Source: Maritimibacter sp.
Lineage (GTDB): Bacteria; Pseudomonadota; Alphaproteobacteria; Rhodobacterales; Rhodobacteraceae
Reading direction: 5' to 3'
Length of the DNA: 64,000 nucleotides
Assembly (NCBI GenBank): GCA_017792445.1
Contig: CP051232.1
Location: forward strand, 1,178,001 to 1,242,000
In this document: piece after piece, positions 8,359 to 19,876 of the stretch
Position numbering within the stretch: the stretch's first letter is position 1
Layout: the number at the start of each line of letters is the position of its first letter
The notes under the pieces: model-generated
The model's input: the letters and a program-made list of their open reading frames with translations, nothing else
What the model was told of the DNA's origin: nothing
Databases searched by the model: none
Program-made: the position numbers and the translations under genes

Positions 8359-9563
8359 ACGCCGGGCCGGGTCAGCCTGTACGCGAGCGGCAATACGCAC
8401 GCGACGATGGCTGCCGACAGCAGGAAGGGCGCGCCGGGCATTCGCACCGCCGCGTCCGGACCTGCGAAGACCGAGAATACCGGGGTGAACACCAAGGGGC
8501 CGATCACGGCGGCAAGCGAACCGAGCGAGGCGATCACGCCCTGAATCATGCCCTGCCGGTCTTCGTCGGCGGCATTTGCGGACAGGGCGGTCAGGGTTGG
8601 CGGAACGAGGTCCGACAGAGCCGCCAACGGCATCACCAGCGCCACGGCCCAGACGCTGCCCGCCAGCCCGAAGCCCATGAACCCGACCAGCGCCGTTATC
8701 AGTCCGCACAGCGCCAGCCTGCCCTCTCCCAGCCGGGCCACGGCGACGGGCATCACGAAAACCTGGGCCAGCGCGGCCAGAAGGCCGTAGCCCGACAGCG
8801 ACAGGCCGATCACCAGCGCGGACCAGCCGAACATCTCGCGGCCCCAGAAGGCCCAGAGCGTCGGGTAGACCATGTTGGCGAACTCGAAGAGACCAATGCA
8901 AATCAGCGGGATCGCCATGCCGGGCATCGCCCACGCGATTGCGAAACTGGCGAAGGGGTTCAGGTCTCGGGCGCCGAAGGCCCGGCGGCGGTCCTTCGGC
9001 AGCGATTCCGGCAGCACCAGCAGCCCCAGCACAAGGTTCGCGGCCGCCAGCACCGCTGCCACCCAGAACGGCGCGGTGACGTGCCAAGCGGCGACAAGCC
9101 CGCCCAGCGACGGGCCGATCACGAAGCCGATGCCGAAGGCCGCGCCGATCATGCCGAACCGTGCCGCCCTGTCCTCGCGCGGGGTGATGTCCGAGATATA
9201 GGCCGTGGCGGTGATGAAGGTCGCGCCCGCCAACCCGGCCAATGTCCGACCGATCAGCAGCAGCCAAAACGTGCCCGCAAGCGCCATCACCACATAGTCG
9301 ATGGCAAGGAAGAACAGTGCCGCCAGCAGCACGGGCTTGCGGCCCCACGCGTCGGACACAGAGCCCACGATAGGGCCGAAGACGAACTGCGCCCCGGCAT
9401 AGGCCGCCATCAGCACACCCGCCCAGATCGAGCCCTCGGCAGTGTCGTGCGCGCCGACGCGTTCCATCAGGTCGGGCATGATCGGAAACACGATCCCGAT
9501 GCCGATAGCGTCGATCACCAGCGTGGCGAGGATAAAGACGTATGGACCAATGCGAAGCGCCAT
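8343..9563 (-). CDS. TCR/Tet-family MFS transporter
   Basis: A 406-residue major facilitator carrier with about 12 hydrophobic segments. The loop between segments 2 and 3 has the MFS motif A form [14 protein letters not shown], and segment 1 is [18 protein letters not shown], both close to class A/C tetracycline efflux proteins (drug:H+ antiporter, 12 segments). Many chromosomal members do not give tetracycline resistance, and no TetR-type regulator lies next to this gene, so the substrate cannot be stated. It converges on prs and overlaps it by 16 bases. Confidence 0.87.
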   Translation of the reverse strand: MALRIGPYVFILATLVIDAIGIGIVFPIMPDLMERVGAHDTAEGSIWAGVLMAAYAGAQFVFGPIVGSVSDAWGRKPVLLAALFFLAIDYVVMALAGTFWLLLIGRTLAGLAGATFITATAYISDITPREDRAARFGMIGAAFGIGFVIGPSLGGLVAAWHVTAPFWVAAVLAAANLVLGLLVLPESLPKDRRRAFGARDLNPFASFAIAWAMPGMAIPLICIGLFEFANMVYPTLWAFWGREMFGWSALVIGLSLSGYGLLAALAQVFVMPVAVARLGEGRLALCGLITALVGFMGFGLAGSVWAVALVMPLAALSDLVPPTLTALSANAADEDRQGMIQGVIASLGSLAAVIGPLVFTPVFSVFAGPDAAVRMPGAPFLLSAAIVACVLPLAYRLTRPGVQNRA

Positions 9564-9611
9564 GACGGTTTGTTTCCCGCCACCCGCGTCAAGGCAAGCG
9601 TGAACTGACCG

Positions 9612-9962
9612 CTAGTACATTTGCCAGTCGTCGTCGTGCGGCAGTTCGCCGATGGCCAGCCAGTCCGCCCGGATGCGCGCGACACGGCTGTCGCCCCACG
9701 TCCGGAACACAAGCTCGAACCCCTCGGGCGTGATCGCCTCGGCCGAGATGTCGGCGCGCTGGTTCCGGTCGCCGTCGGTATCCCACATGGAAATAGACAC
9801 GTGAACGGCGGGGGTTGCGCGGAACGGGTGAGAGAACGCGACCTTGCAGCGGCGCATCCGGGGGCCGTCGCCCGACCACATGCGGCCGTCGTTCTCAAAA
9901 TCAGAGAACATCGGAACGCTGCCCTGATCGACACCGACCAGGTGGTTGCTCAGCCGTCTCAT
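9612..9962 (-). CDS. H-type lectin domain protein
   Basis: A 116-residue protein matching the H-type lectin domain (Helix pomatia agglutinin fold, GalNAc-binding): MRRLSNHLVGVDQGSVPMFS, then an acidic stretch, RRCKVAFSHPF, VHVSISMWDTD and the late W-x-A-I-G-E segment. The ATG at 9962 is preceded by GGAGG. A longer in-frame start would run back through the atpC terminator and was rejected. No signal peptide or membrane segment is visible, so if it binds sugar it does so inside the cell or leaves by an unusual route. It lies just beyond the atp operon terminator on the same strand. Confidence 0.8.
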   Translation of the reverse strand: MRRLSNHLVGVDQGSVPMFSDFENDGRMWSGDGPRMRRCKVAFSHPFRATPAVHVSISMWDTDGDRNQRADISAEAITPEGFELVFRTWGDSRVARIRADWLAIGELPHDDDWQMY

Positions 9963-10030
9963 TCCGATCGTTTCCTCCGACCCCTGCAATCCAAGATTGA
10001 ATTCGCCCCTCGCGAATTCCGATTTTACGA

Positions 10031-10066
10031 AAAGAAAAAGCCCCGGCAAGTCTGCCGGGGCTTCTT
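10031..10066 (-). terminator. Terminator of the atp operon
   Basis: A perfect ten-base stem (AGCCCCGGCA, 10039-10048, with TGCCGGGGCT, 10053-10062) with a four-base loop. Reading leftward it is followed by a T-rich tract (10033-10038). It lies 26 bases after the atpC stop. Confidence 0.92.
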
Positions 10067-10091
10067 TAAGAGTGCCTTAAGGCTGGGTCGG

Positions 10092-10487
10092 TCAGACCAT
10101 GTCCTCGGCCAGGTGGGCCAGATCGGACAGCGCCTTGGACGTGATGTCCTTCTCGTGGTCCTCGGCGGCCTCGTGCCGGGCTTCCGCCTCGGCGCGCAGT
10201 TCGTCGAGGAATTCCTTCGACACCTCGCCGCGCGGGATTGCCCGCTCGGCCAGCACCGAAGTCGATTCCGCCGAGATCTCGGCGAAACCGCCGGACACCA
10301 CGTAGTCCTGCGTGCCTTCCGGCCCTTCGACCGACAGCACACCCGGACGCAGCGTCGTGATGACGGGCGCGTGGCCCGGCATCGCGGTCAGGTCGCCCTC
10401 GGTGCCCGGGATCTTCACGGCAGTGGCCTTCACAGAGGCCAGCTTCCGTTCCGGGGACACGAGGTCGAATTGCATGGTATCGGCCAT
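10092..10487 (-). CDS. atpC: F1F0 ATP synthase epsilon subunit
   Basis: The epsilon subunit of F1, part of the central stalk and an inhibitor of ATP hydrolysis. It has 131 residues: a beta-sandwich domain with [11 protein letters not shown] and the conserved [14 protein letters not shown], then a C-terminal helical hairpin with the acidic run from [17 protein letters not shown] onward. It is the last gene of the atpHAGDC operon, 11 bases after atpD, followed at once by a strong terminator. Confidence 0.95.
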   Translation of the reverse strand: MADTMQFDLVSPERKLASVKATAVKIPGTEGDLTAMPGHAPVITTLRPGVLSVEGPEGTQDYVVSGGFAEISAESTSVLAERAIPRGEVSKEFLDELRAEAEARHEAAEDHEKDITSKALSDLAHLAEDMV

Positions 10488-10498
10488 CTTGCCCTACC

Positions 10499-12821
<2,323 letters not shown>

Positions 12822-12833
12822 TCGCCTTCCCCC

Positions 12834-14372
<1,539 letters not shown>

Positions 14373-14373
14373 C

Positions 14374-14934
14374 TTATCCGACCTCTTTCATTGCGTTCTG
14401 TAGGTTGGCGAGCTTCGAGCGGATCGACGTGTCGATCATCTTCGAGCCCACCTTAACGACGAGACCACCGATGAGGCTTTCATCGACGGTCGTATTGATC
14501 TTCACGTCCTTGCCCACGGTCGAGGCGAGGGTCTTGGCCAGCTTCTCGGACTGGGTCTTGGTCAGCGCCTTGGCCGAAATCACGTCCGCGGTCACTTCGC
14601 CTTTCTCGGCGGCGATGCGGTCGCGCAGGTTGCGCAGCATGTACGGCAGGACGAACAGGCGGCGTTTCGACGCCATCAGGGCCAGTACGTTCGTCATCGT
14701 CGGCGACAGGCCCATCTTCTGCGCCACCGCGGTGATCGCAGCGCCCTGCGAGTCCCGGCTGTAGATCGGCGAGCTGATCAGGTCGCGCAGATCGGCGCTT
14801 TCGGCGAGTGCGGCTTCCAGCGCGTCCACGTCGGACTCGAGTTTGGCGATGGAGTTGTCTTCCTTGGCCAGTTCAAAGACGGCCGTCGCGTAGCGCGCAG
14901 CGATGCCGGTCGAAATCGAAGCTGTTTCGGACAC
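14374..14934 (-). CDS. atpH: F1F0 ATP synthase delta subunit
   Basis: The peripheral-stalk subunit joining F1 to F0, 186 residues. The start is a GTG at 14934 giving [20 protein letters not shown], the usual N-terminus in this group. A good site, GGAAGGA, lies just before it, whereas the longer in-frame ATG at 15057 adds a non-conserved leader. The C-terminal segment [19 protein letters not shown] is the family signature. It is the first gene of the atpHAGDC operon. The F0 genes are not in the window, as is usual in alphaproteobacteria. Confidence 0.95.
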   Translation of the reverse strand: MSETASISTGIAARYATAVFELAKEDNSIAKLESDVDALEAALAESADLRDLISSPIYSRDSQGAAITAVAQKMGLSPTMTNVLALMASKRRLFVLPYMLRNLRDRIAAEKGEVTADVISAKALTKTQSEKLAKTLASTVGKDVKINTTVDESLIGGLVVKVGSKMIDTSIRSKLANLQNAMKEVG

Positions 14935-15302
14935 GTCGATCCTTCCGAGTGTTGAAGCCCCGTTCCCCCCCACGCATGACGCGGGCCGAGGCAGCCCAAG
15001 TGGCAAGGCCCAGTGGCCCAGCCTCCAAAATCGGCGCCGGTCTAGCAGAGCCCTCACCCGCCCGCAACATTCTTAGCCCGCTTTCCGGAATGCCGAAACC
15101 CTAGCAAAACAAGGCGCTGGCGATTCCGCGTCCGATTGCCGCCAAATAAAGTAGCGAAATAGTCACGAATTTCTGCCGTCGGACCCGCGAATCCCCTGAT
15201 TATCGCGATTTTTCCAGCCTCGCGGCTGTTAGCGCCACCGTCTCGCACAAGGCGTGTCGGGCCTGCGTCAGAACTTCATACATGAAGGATTTTGCGGCGC
15301 CG
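14935..15302. other. Intergenic region carrying the atp operon promoter
   Basis: This stretch separates the atpH start from the end of the leftward methyltransferase gene, so it should hold the atp operon promoter. The part near 15,125-15,200 is clearly richer in A and T than its surroundings (AATAAAGTAGCGAAATAGTC). I could not fix -35 and -10 boxes. The short open frames within it have no recognisable product. Confidence 0.5.
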
Positions 15303-16046
15303 TCAGACCGGCTTTGCTTCCGGCTGGGTCAGCCCTTCGAGCACGCGCAGCGGCTTTCGGACGCGCTCCTTGATACCCTTCGTCGGCGCCGATACCCGCT
15401 TGGTCGCCTCGACGATCAGCACGCCCCCGGCATAGCTCATCGACAGGCGGCGGCCGGTCCGTTCCCAGAAGTTCCCGGTCTTCAGCCAGAACCGCGCGGC
15501 GGACGGAGGCTGGTACAAGGCCGCGCTGCTGCGGGCCGGTTCAAGCGAATGGCGCTCTAGCTGCGTTTCGAGTTGCGACAGCGAATAGGGCCGGCCGAAG
15601 CCAAAAGGCGTGCCGTCGCGCCGCGCCCAAAGCCCCGCGCGGTTCGGCACGATGAATAGCGCCTTGCCGCCCGGCACCAGCACCCGGCGGCATTCGTCCA
15701 AAAGCTTCGACGCGTTCTCGCTTGTCTCCAGCCCGTGCAACAGGATCAGCTTGTCCGCCTGCCCCGTCTGCAGCGGCCACAGCGTTTCTTCGCATAGCAC
15801 CGAGACGTTGGGCTGGCCGCCGGGCCACGGCATCACGCCCTGCTGGCCGGGCATCAGCGCGACGACCCGTTGTGCGGTCGTCAGGTAAGGCCGCAGCAGA
15901 GGGGCGGCGAAGCCGAAGCCGACCACCGTCTCGCCCGGTGCATCCGGCCACATCTCGATCACCTGATTGCGGATAGCACGCTGCGCCGACCGGCCCAATG
16001 CCGAGCGGTAGTAGAAGTTGCGCAGGTCCAGAACGTCCAGATGCAT
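15303..16046 (-). CDS. Class I SAM-dependent methyltransferase
   Basis: A 247-residue protein with a methyltransferase_11-like layout: a glycine-containing first strand ([15 protein letters not shown]), an acidic second strand region, and [20 protein letters not shown], the post-III strand with the VLxPGG signature of ubiE-like enzymes. The usual GxGxG motif I is altered to GFGFAAP, so SAM binding is likely but not typical. The start is at 16046 ([13 protein letters not shown]), because the frame above it has no conserved sequence and would overlap gloB, which diverges from this gene with about 60 bases between them. The substrate is unknown; this gene is often found beside gloB in the group. 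Confidence 0.82.
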   Translation of the reverse strand: MHLDVLDLRNFYYRSALGRSAQRAIRNQVIEMWPDAPGETVVGFGFAAPLLRPYLTTAQRVVALMPGQQGVMPWPGGQPNVSVLCEETLWPLQTGQADKLILLHGLETSENASKLLDECRRVLVPGGKALFIVPNRAGLWARRDGTPFGFGRPYSLSQLETQLERHSLEPARSSAALYQPPSAARFWLKTGNFWERTGRRLSMSYAGGVLIVEATKRVSAPTKGIKERVRKPLRVLEGLTQPEAKPV

Positions 16047-16109
16047 TGCAGCCCGTTGGCGTATCGGCGAGGGTCGGGGCGAAGAATACCGCAGCAAGAA
16101 GGAAAGACC

Positions 16110-16871
16110 ATGCCCCTCGAGATCGTCACCGTCCCCTGCCTGCGCGACAATTACGCCTACCTTGTGAAAGGGCCCGACGGCGTTTGCCTGATCGACGCGC
16201 CCGAGGCCGGCCCGATCATCGACGCGCTCGAAAGCCGCGGCTGGGACCTTGGCGCGATCCTGATCACGCACCACCACCACGATCACGTCGATGGCGTCGA
16301 GGAACTGCGCGCGAAGTACGGCTGCAAGGTGATGGGCCCCAAGGCCGAGGCCGACAAACTGCCGCCGCTCGACATGGCGCTGGAGGAAGGCATGAACGGC
16401 GGCGAGGGCGACGCCTATACCGTGCCGCTTGCGGTGCCGGGCCACACGCTGGGCCACCTCGCTTTCCATTTCCCGAAAGCCAAGGCCGTGTTCTCGGCCG
16501 ACAGTCTAATGGCACTCGGTTGCGGGCGACTGTTCGAGGGAACGCCGGAAATGATGTGGGACTCGATGCAGAAGTTTCTGGCGATGCCGGATGACACGCT
16601 GGTGTATTCCGGCCACGAGTACACCGCGTCCAACGCCCGCTTTGCGCTGACCATCGAACCGGACAACGCGGCGTTGCAGGCGCGGGCCAGGGACATCGAA
16701 GTCAAGCGAGCGCGAAACGAACCCACCGTGCCAGCCAGCATTGGTGAGGAAAAGGAAACAAACCCCTTTCTTCGGGCGCACTTGCACGAGGTTAAGGCGC
16801 TCCTAAATATGGAGTCGTCGCCCGACGCCGAAGTCTTTGCGGAGATCCGCAGGCGCAAGGACTCCTTCTGA
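16110..16871 (+). CDS. gloB: Hydroxyacylglutathione hydrolase (glyoxalase II)
   Basis: Hydrolyses S-D-lactoylglutathione to D-lactate and glutathione, the second step of methylglyoxal detoxification. The 253-residue metallo-beta-lactamase protein has the metal motif [10 protein letters not shown], then [10 protein letters not shown], the bridging aspartate in FSADSL, and the late metal histidine in YSGHEYT. The C-terminal glyoxalase II domain contains [20 protein letters not shown], which marks true GloB. The ATG at 16110 follows an AAGGAAAG site. Confidence 0.95.
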   Translation: MPLEIVTVPCLRDNYAYLVKGPDGVCLIDAPEAGPIIDALESRGWDLGAILITHHHHDHVDGVEELRAKYGCKVMGPKAEADKLPPLDMALEEGMNGGEGDAYTVPLAVPGHTLGHLAFHFPKAKAVFSADSLMALGCGRLFEGTPEMMWDSMQKFLAMPDDTLVYSGHEYTASNARFALTIEPDNAALQARARDIEVKRARNEPTVPASIGEEKETNPFLRAHLHEVKALLNMESSPDAEVFAEIRRRKDSF

Positions 16872-16884
16872 CAACGTCGCAACC

Positions 16885-16914
16885 TTGGGCAGCCCGCGTT
16901 GCCCTCCTGCCCAA
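16885..16914 (+). terminator. Possible terminator after gloB
   Basis: An eight-base perfect inverted repeat (TTGGGCAG, 16885-16892, with CTGCCCAA, 16907-16914) around a 14-base loop, starting 14 bases after the gloB stop. There is no T tract, so it is weak or Rho-assisted at best. Confidence 0.35.
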
Positions 16915-17058
16915 ATTCCGGTCGCGTGAATAAAAATGTGACCGTCCCCCACGAGAAAACCCTTGAAGCGCGGGAAAAAGAACCGAACCTTAAAGGTATG
17001 AGGTCACGGTGGAGAACGGGGCCCAGGCCCTCTCCGCCCAAGCGAAGGAGCACGACAG

Positions 17059-19380
17059 GTGCCGTCATTTTCGAACACCCTCGAGCAAGCCATTCATTCG
17101 GCTCTGGCGCTGGCGAACGCCCGCCGCCATGAGCTTGCGACGCTGGAGCATCTGCTTCTGGCTCTCGTCGACGAACCCGACGCGGCCAAGGTCATGCAGG
17201 CCTGCAGCGTCGATCTGGATGCGCTGCGCAAGACGCTGGTGGATTTCATCGACGACGACCTTTCGACCCTTGTCACCGATGTTGACGGGTCCGAGGCCGT
17301 GCCGACCGCCGCGTTCCAGCGTGTCATCCAGCGCGCCGCGATCCACGTCCAGTCTTCCGGCCGGACCGAGGTTACCGGCGCAAATGTGCTGGTCGCGATT
17401 TTCGCCGAACGCGAATCCAATGCCGCCTACTTCCTGCAAGAGCAGGACATGACCCGCTATGACGCGGTCAACTTCATCGCGCACGGCGTGGCGAAGGACC
17501 CGTCCTACGGTGAATCGCGCCCCGTGCAGGGCGCCACCGAGGCAGAGGAGGAAACCCAAACGGCCGAGGATGACTCCAAGGGCGAAAGCGCTCTGGCGAA
17601 ATACTGCGTCGATCTGAACGCGAAGTCGAAGAAGGGGGATGTCGATCCCCTGATCGGCCGCGCGCAGGAGGTCGAGCGCTGCATCCAGGTTCTGTGCCGC
17701 CGGCGCAAGAACAACCCGCTTCTGGTCGGTGACCCCGGTGTCGGCAAGACCGCCATCGCCGAGGGGCTCGCCCACAAGATCGTCGGCGGCGAGACGCCCG
17801 ACGTGCTGAAGGGCGCGACCATCTACTCGCTCGACATGGGGGCGCTGCTTGCCGGCACCCGCTATCGCGGCGACTTCGAAGAGCGGCTGAAGGCCGTCGT
17901 GTCCGAGCTTGAAGAGCACCCGGACGCGATCCTGTTCATCGACGAGATTCACACCGTGATCGGCGCCGGCGCCACGTCCGGCGGTGCCATGGACGCATCG
18001 AACCTTCTGAAGCCCGCGCTTCAGGGCGGCAAGCTGCGCTGCATGGGCTCGACGACCTACAAGGAGTTCCGCCAGCACTTCGAGAAGGACCGCGCGCTGT
18101 CGCGGCGCTTCCAGAAGATCGACGTGAACGAGCCCACGGTCGATGACGCGGTGAAGATCCTGAAGGGTCTGAAGCCCTATTTCGAGAAGCACCACGAGAT
18201 CAAGTACACCTCTGACGCGATCAAGTCGGCGGTGGAACTTTCGGCCCGCTACATCCATGACCGGAAACTGCCGGACAAGGCCATCGACGTGATCGACGAG
18301 GCCGGCGCCGCGCAGCACCTGGTTGCGGACAGCAAGCGTCGCAAGACCATCGGCTCGAAGGAGATCGAGGCCGTCGTTGCCAAGATCGCCCGTATCCCGC
18401 CGAAGAACGTCAGCAAGGACGACGCCGAGGTGCTGAAGGATCTGGAGGGTACGCTGAAGCGCGTGGTCTTCGGTCAGGACGCCGCGATCGAGGCGCTGTC
18501 CTCTGCGATCAAGCTGGCCCGTGCCGGCCTGCGCGAACCGGAGAAGCCGATCGGCAACTACCTGTTCGCGGGCCCGACCGGCGTCGGCAAGACCGAGGTC
18601 GCGCGCCAGTTGGCGGACTCGCTGGGTGTGGAACTGCTGCGCTTCGATATGTCGGAGTACATGGAGAAGCACGCGGTCTCGCGGCTGATCGGCGCGCCTC
18701 CGGGCTATGTCGGGTTCGACCAGGGCGGCATGCTGACCGACGGCGTCGACCAGCACCCGCACTGTGTGCTGCTGCTGGACGAGATCGAGAAGGCGCACCC
18801 GGATGTGTACAACATCCTTCTGCAGGTGATGGACCACGGCAAGCTGACCGACCACAACGGCCGGACGGTGGACTTCCGCAATGTGATCCTGATCATGACC
18901 TCGAACGCCGGGGCCGCGGAACTGGCGAAAGAGGCGATGGGCTTCGGCCGTGACCGCCGCGAGGGCGAGGATACCGCTGCGATCGAACGTCAGTTCACGC
19001 CGGAATTCCGCAACCGTCTGGACGCGGTCATCTCGTTCGGCGCGCTGCCGAAAGAGGTCATCCTGCAGGTCGTCGAGAAGTTCGTGCTGCAGCTGGAAGC
19101 CCAGTTGATGGACCGCGGCGTGACGATCGAACTGACCAAGCCGGCAGCCGAATGGCTGGGAGAGAAGGGTTACGACGACAAGATGGGCGCCCGCCCGCTT
19201 GGCCGCGTGATCCAGGAGAACATCAAGAAGCCGCTGGCGGAAGAGCTGCTGTTCGGCAAGCTCGCCAAGGGTGGCGTGGTGAAGGTTGGCGTCAAGGACG
19301 GCAAGATCGACCTGCGGGTCGAAGAGGCCGGCGCACCGCGCATCGCCTCGAAGAAGCCGCCGCTTCTGACCGCCGACTGA
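17059..19380 (+). CDS. clpA: ATP-dependent Clp protease ATP-binding subunit ClpA
   Basis: AAA+ unfoldase that feeds proteins to ClpP; with the adaptor ClpS it degrades N-end-rule substrates. 773 residues: Clp_N repeats (1-145), a charged linker, D1 ATPase with GDPGVGKTAI (about 224-233) and ILFIDEIHTVIGAG, and D2 ATPase with GPTGVGKTEV (about 505-514) and VLLLDEIEKAH. The loop that docks on ClpP reads AMGFGR where E. coli ClpA has IGL, an MGF variant of the (I/L/V)GF tripeptide. The middle domain of ClpB is absent, which fits ClpA. The start codon is GTG, eight bases after AAGGAG. No clpS gene is adjacent. A terminator follows. Confidence 0.96.
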   Translation: MPSFSNTLEQAIHSALALANARRHELATLEHLLLALVDEPDAAKVMQACSVDLDALRKTLVDFIDDDLSTLVTDVDGSEAVPTAAFQRVIQRAAIHVQSSGRTEVTGANVLVAIFAERESNAAYFLQEQDMTRYDAVNFIAHGVAKDPSYGESRPVQGATEAEEETQTAEDDSKGESALAKYCVDLNAKSKKGDVDPLIGRAQEVERCIQVLCRRRKNNPLLVGDPGVGKTAIAEGLAHKIVGGETPDVLKGATIYSLDMGALLAGTRYRGDFEERLKAVVSELEEHPDAILFIDEIHTVIGAGATSGGAMDASNLLKPALQGGKLRCMGSTTYKEFRQHFEKDRALSRRFQKIDVNEPTVDDAVKILKGLKPYFEKHHEIKYTSDAIKSAVELSARYIHDRKLPDKAIDVIDEAGAAQHLVADSKRRKTIGSKEIEAVVAKIARIPPKNVSKDDAEVLKDLEGTLKRVVFGQDAAIEALSSAIKLARAGLREPEKPIGNYLFAGPTGVGKTEVARQLADSLGVELLRFDMSEYMEKHAVSRLIGAPPGYVGFDQGGMLTDGVDQHPHCVLLLDEIEKAHPDVYNILLQVMDHGKLTDHNGRTVDFRNVILIMTSNAGAAELAKEAMGFGRDRREGEDTAAIERQFTPEFRNRLDAVISFGALPKEVILQVVEKFVLQLEAQLMDRGVTIELTKPAAEWLGEKGYDDKMGARPLGRVIQENIKKPLAEELLFGKLAKGGVVKVGVKDGKIDLRVEEAGAPRIASKKPPLLTAD

Positions 19381-19401
19381 CCGGCAGCAACAGAACATTG
19401 G

Positions 19402-19430
19402 AAAGGGCCCCCTTTGCGGGGCCCTTTTTC
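19402..19430 (+). terminator. Terminator after clpA
   Basis: A ten-base stem (AAAGGGCCCC, 19402-19411, with GGGGCCCTTT, 19418-19427) and a six-base loop, continuing into further Ts. It starts 21 bases after the clpA stop. Confidence 0.92.
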
Positions 19431-19458
19431 GTTCCGGGCACGCCCGGACGGTGCATGG

Positions 19459-19809
19459 TTACAGAATGGCGACGCGTTCGACCCGTTCGGGATCCGGGAA
19501 GGGGCGGTACAGGCCGTAGTCGACGGCGTCGATCATGCCATGCACCTTCTCGTACAGGTCCGCCACATCCTCGGACCGGGAACAGGCGTGGCTGAAAATC
19601 GCGTCCAGCGCGGCAAGCCCTTCCACCTCGATCTCAAGCACGAAGTCGCGGTGCCGACCGGATGCAAGGTTCAGCTTGCGGCGAAACAGACGCCACCGCA
19701 GGACAAGTCCCTGCGACACCAGATGGTCCATCCACCGTTCCAGCGCAGCGGCAAAAACGATGGCCTTCGCATCGTTCTTCAAATCGATCATGCAGTGATA
19801 CAGGTTCAT
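19459..19809 (-). CDS. Conserved hypothetical protein, DUF6614-like
   Basis: A 116-residue soluble protein beginning MNLYHCMIDLKNDAKAIVFA. It alternates strand-like and helix-like segments (YHCMIDL, then a helix with ALERWMDHL, then LRWRLFRRKLNL, then DFVLEIEVEG), which looks like a ferredoxin-like or dimeric alpha/beta-barrel fold. I match it to DUF6614 from memory and with reserve. No signal peptide or catalytic motif is visible. It is transcribed toward clpA, with the clpA terminator between them, and lies downstream of the OmpA-domain gene with no gene in between, apart from a gap of 67 bases. Confidence 0.65.
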   Translation of the reverse strand: MNLYHCMIDLKNDAKAIVFAAALERWMDHLVSQGLVLRWRLFRRKLNLASGRHRDFVLEIEVEGLAALDAIFSHACSRSEDVADLYEKVHGMIDAVDYGLYRPFPDPERVERVAIL

Positions 19810-19876
19810 CCGCCAAAGCCTCCCGCCGGTGCGGCGTACCAGCCGCGGGTTGAGAAGGCGTAAACGGCGGCGGCTG

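Noticed and set aside
8343-9563. Tetracycline resistance gene
   Set aside because: The protein resembles Tet efflux carriers, but without a TetR regulator and in a core gene setting the drug role is not supported.
15058-15302. Small genes in the atp/methyltransferase intergenic region
   Set aside because: Open frames of about 60-90 codons exist on both strands but lack ribosome sites and recognisable products.
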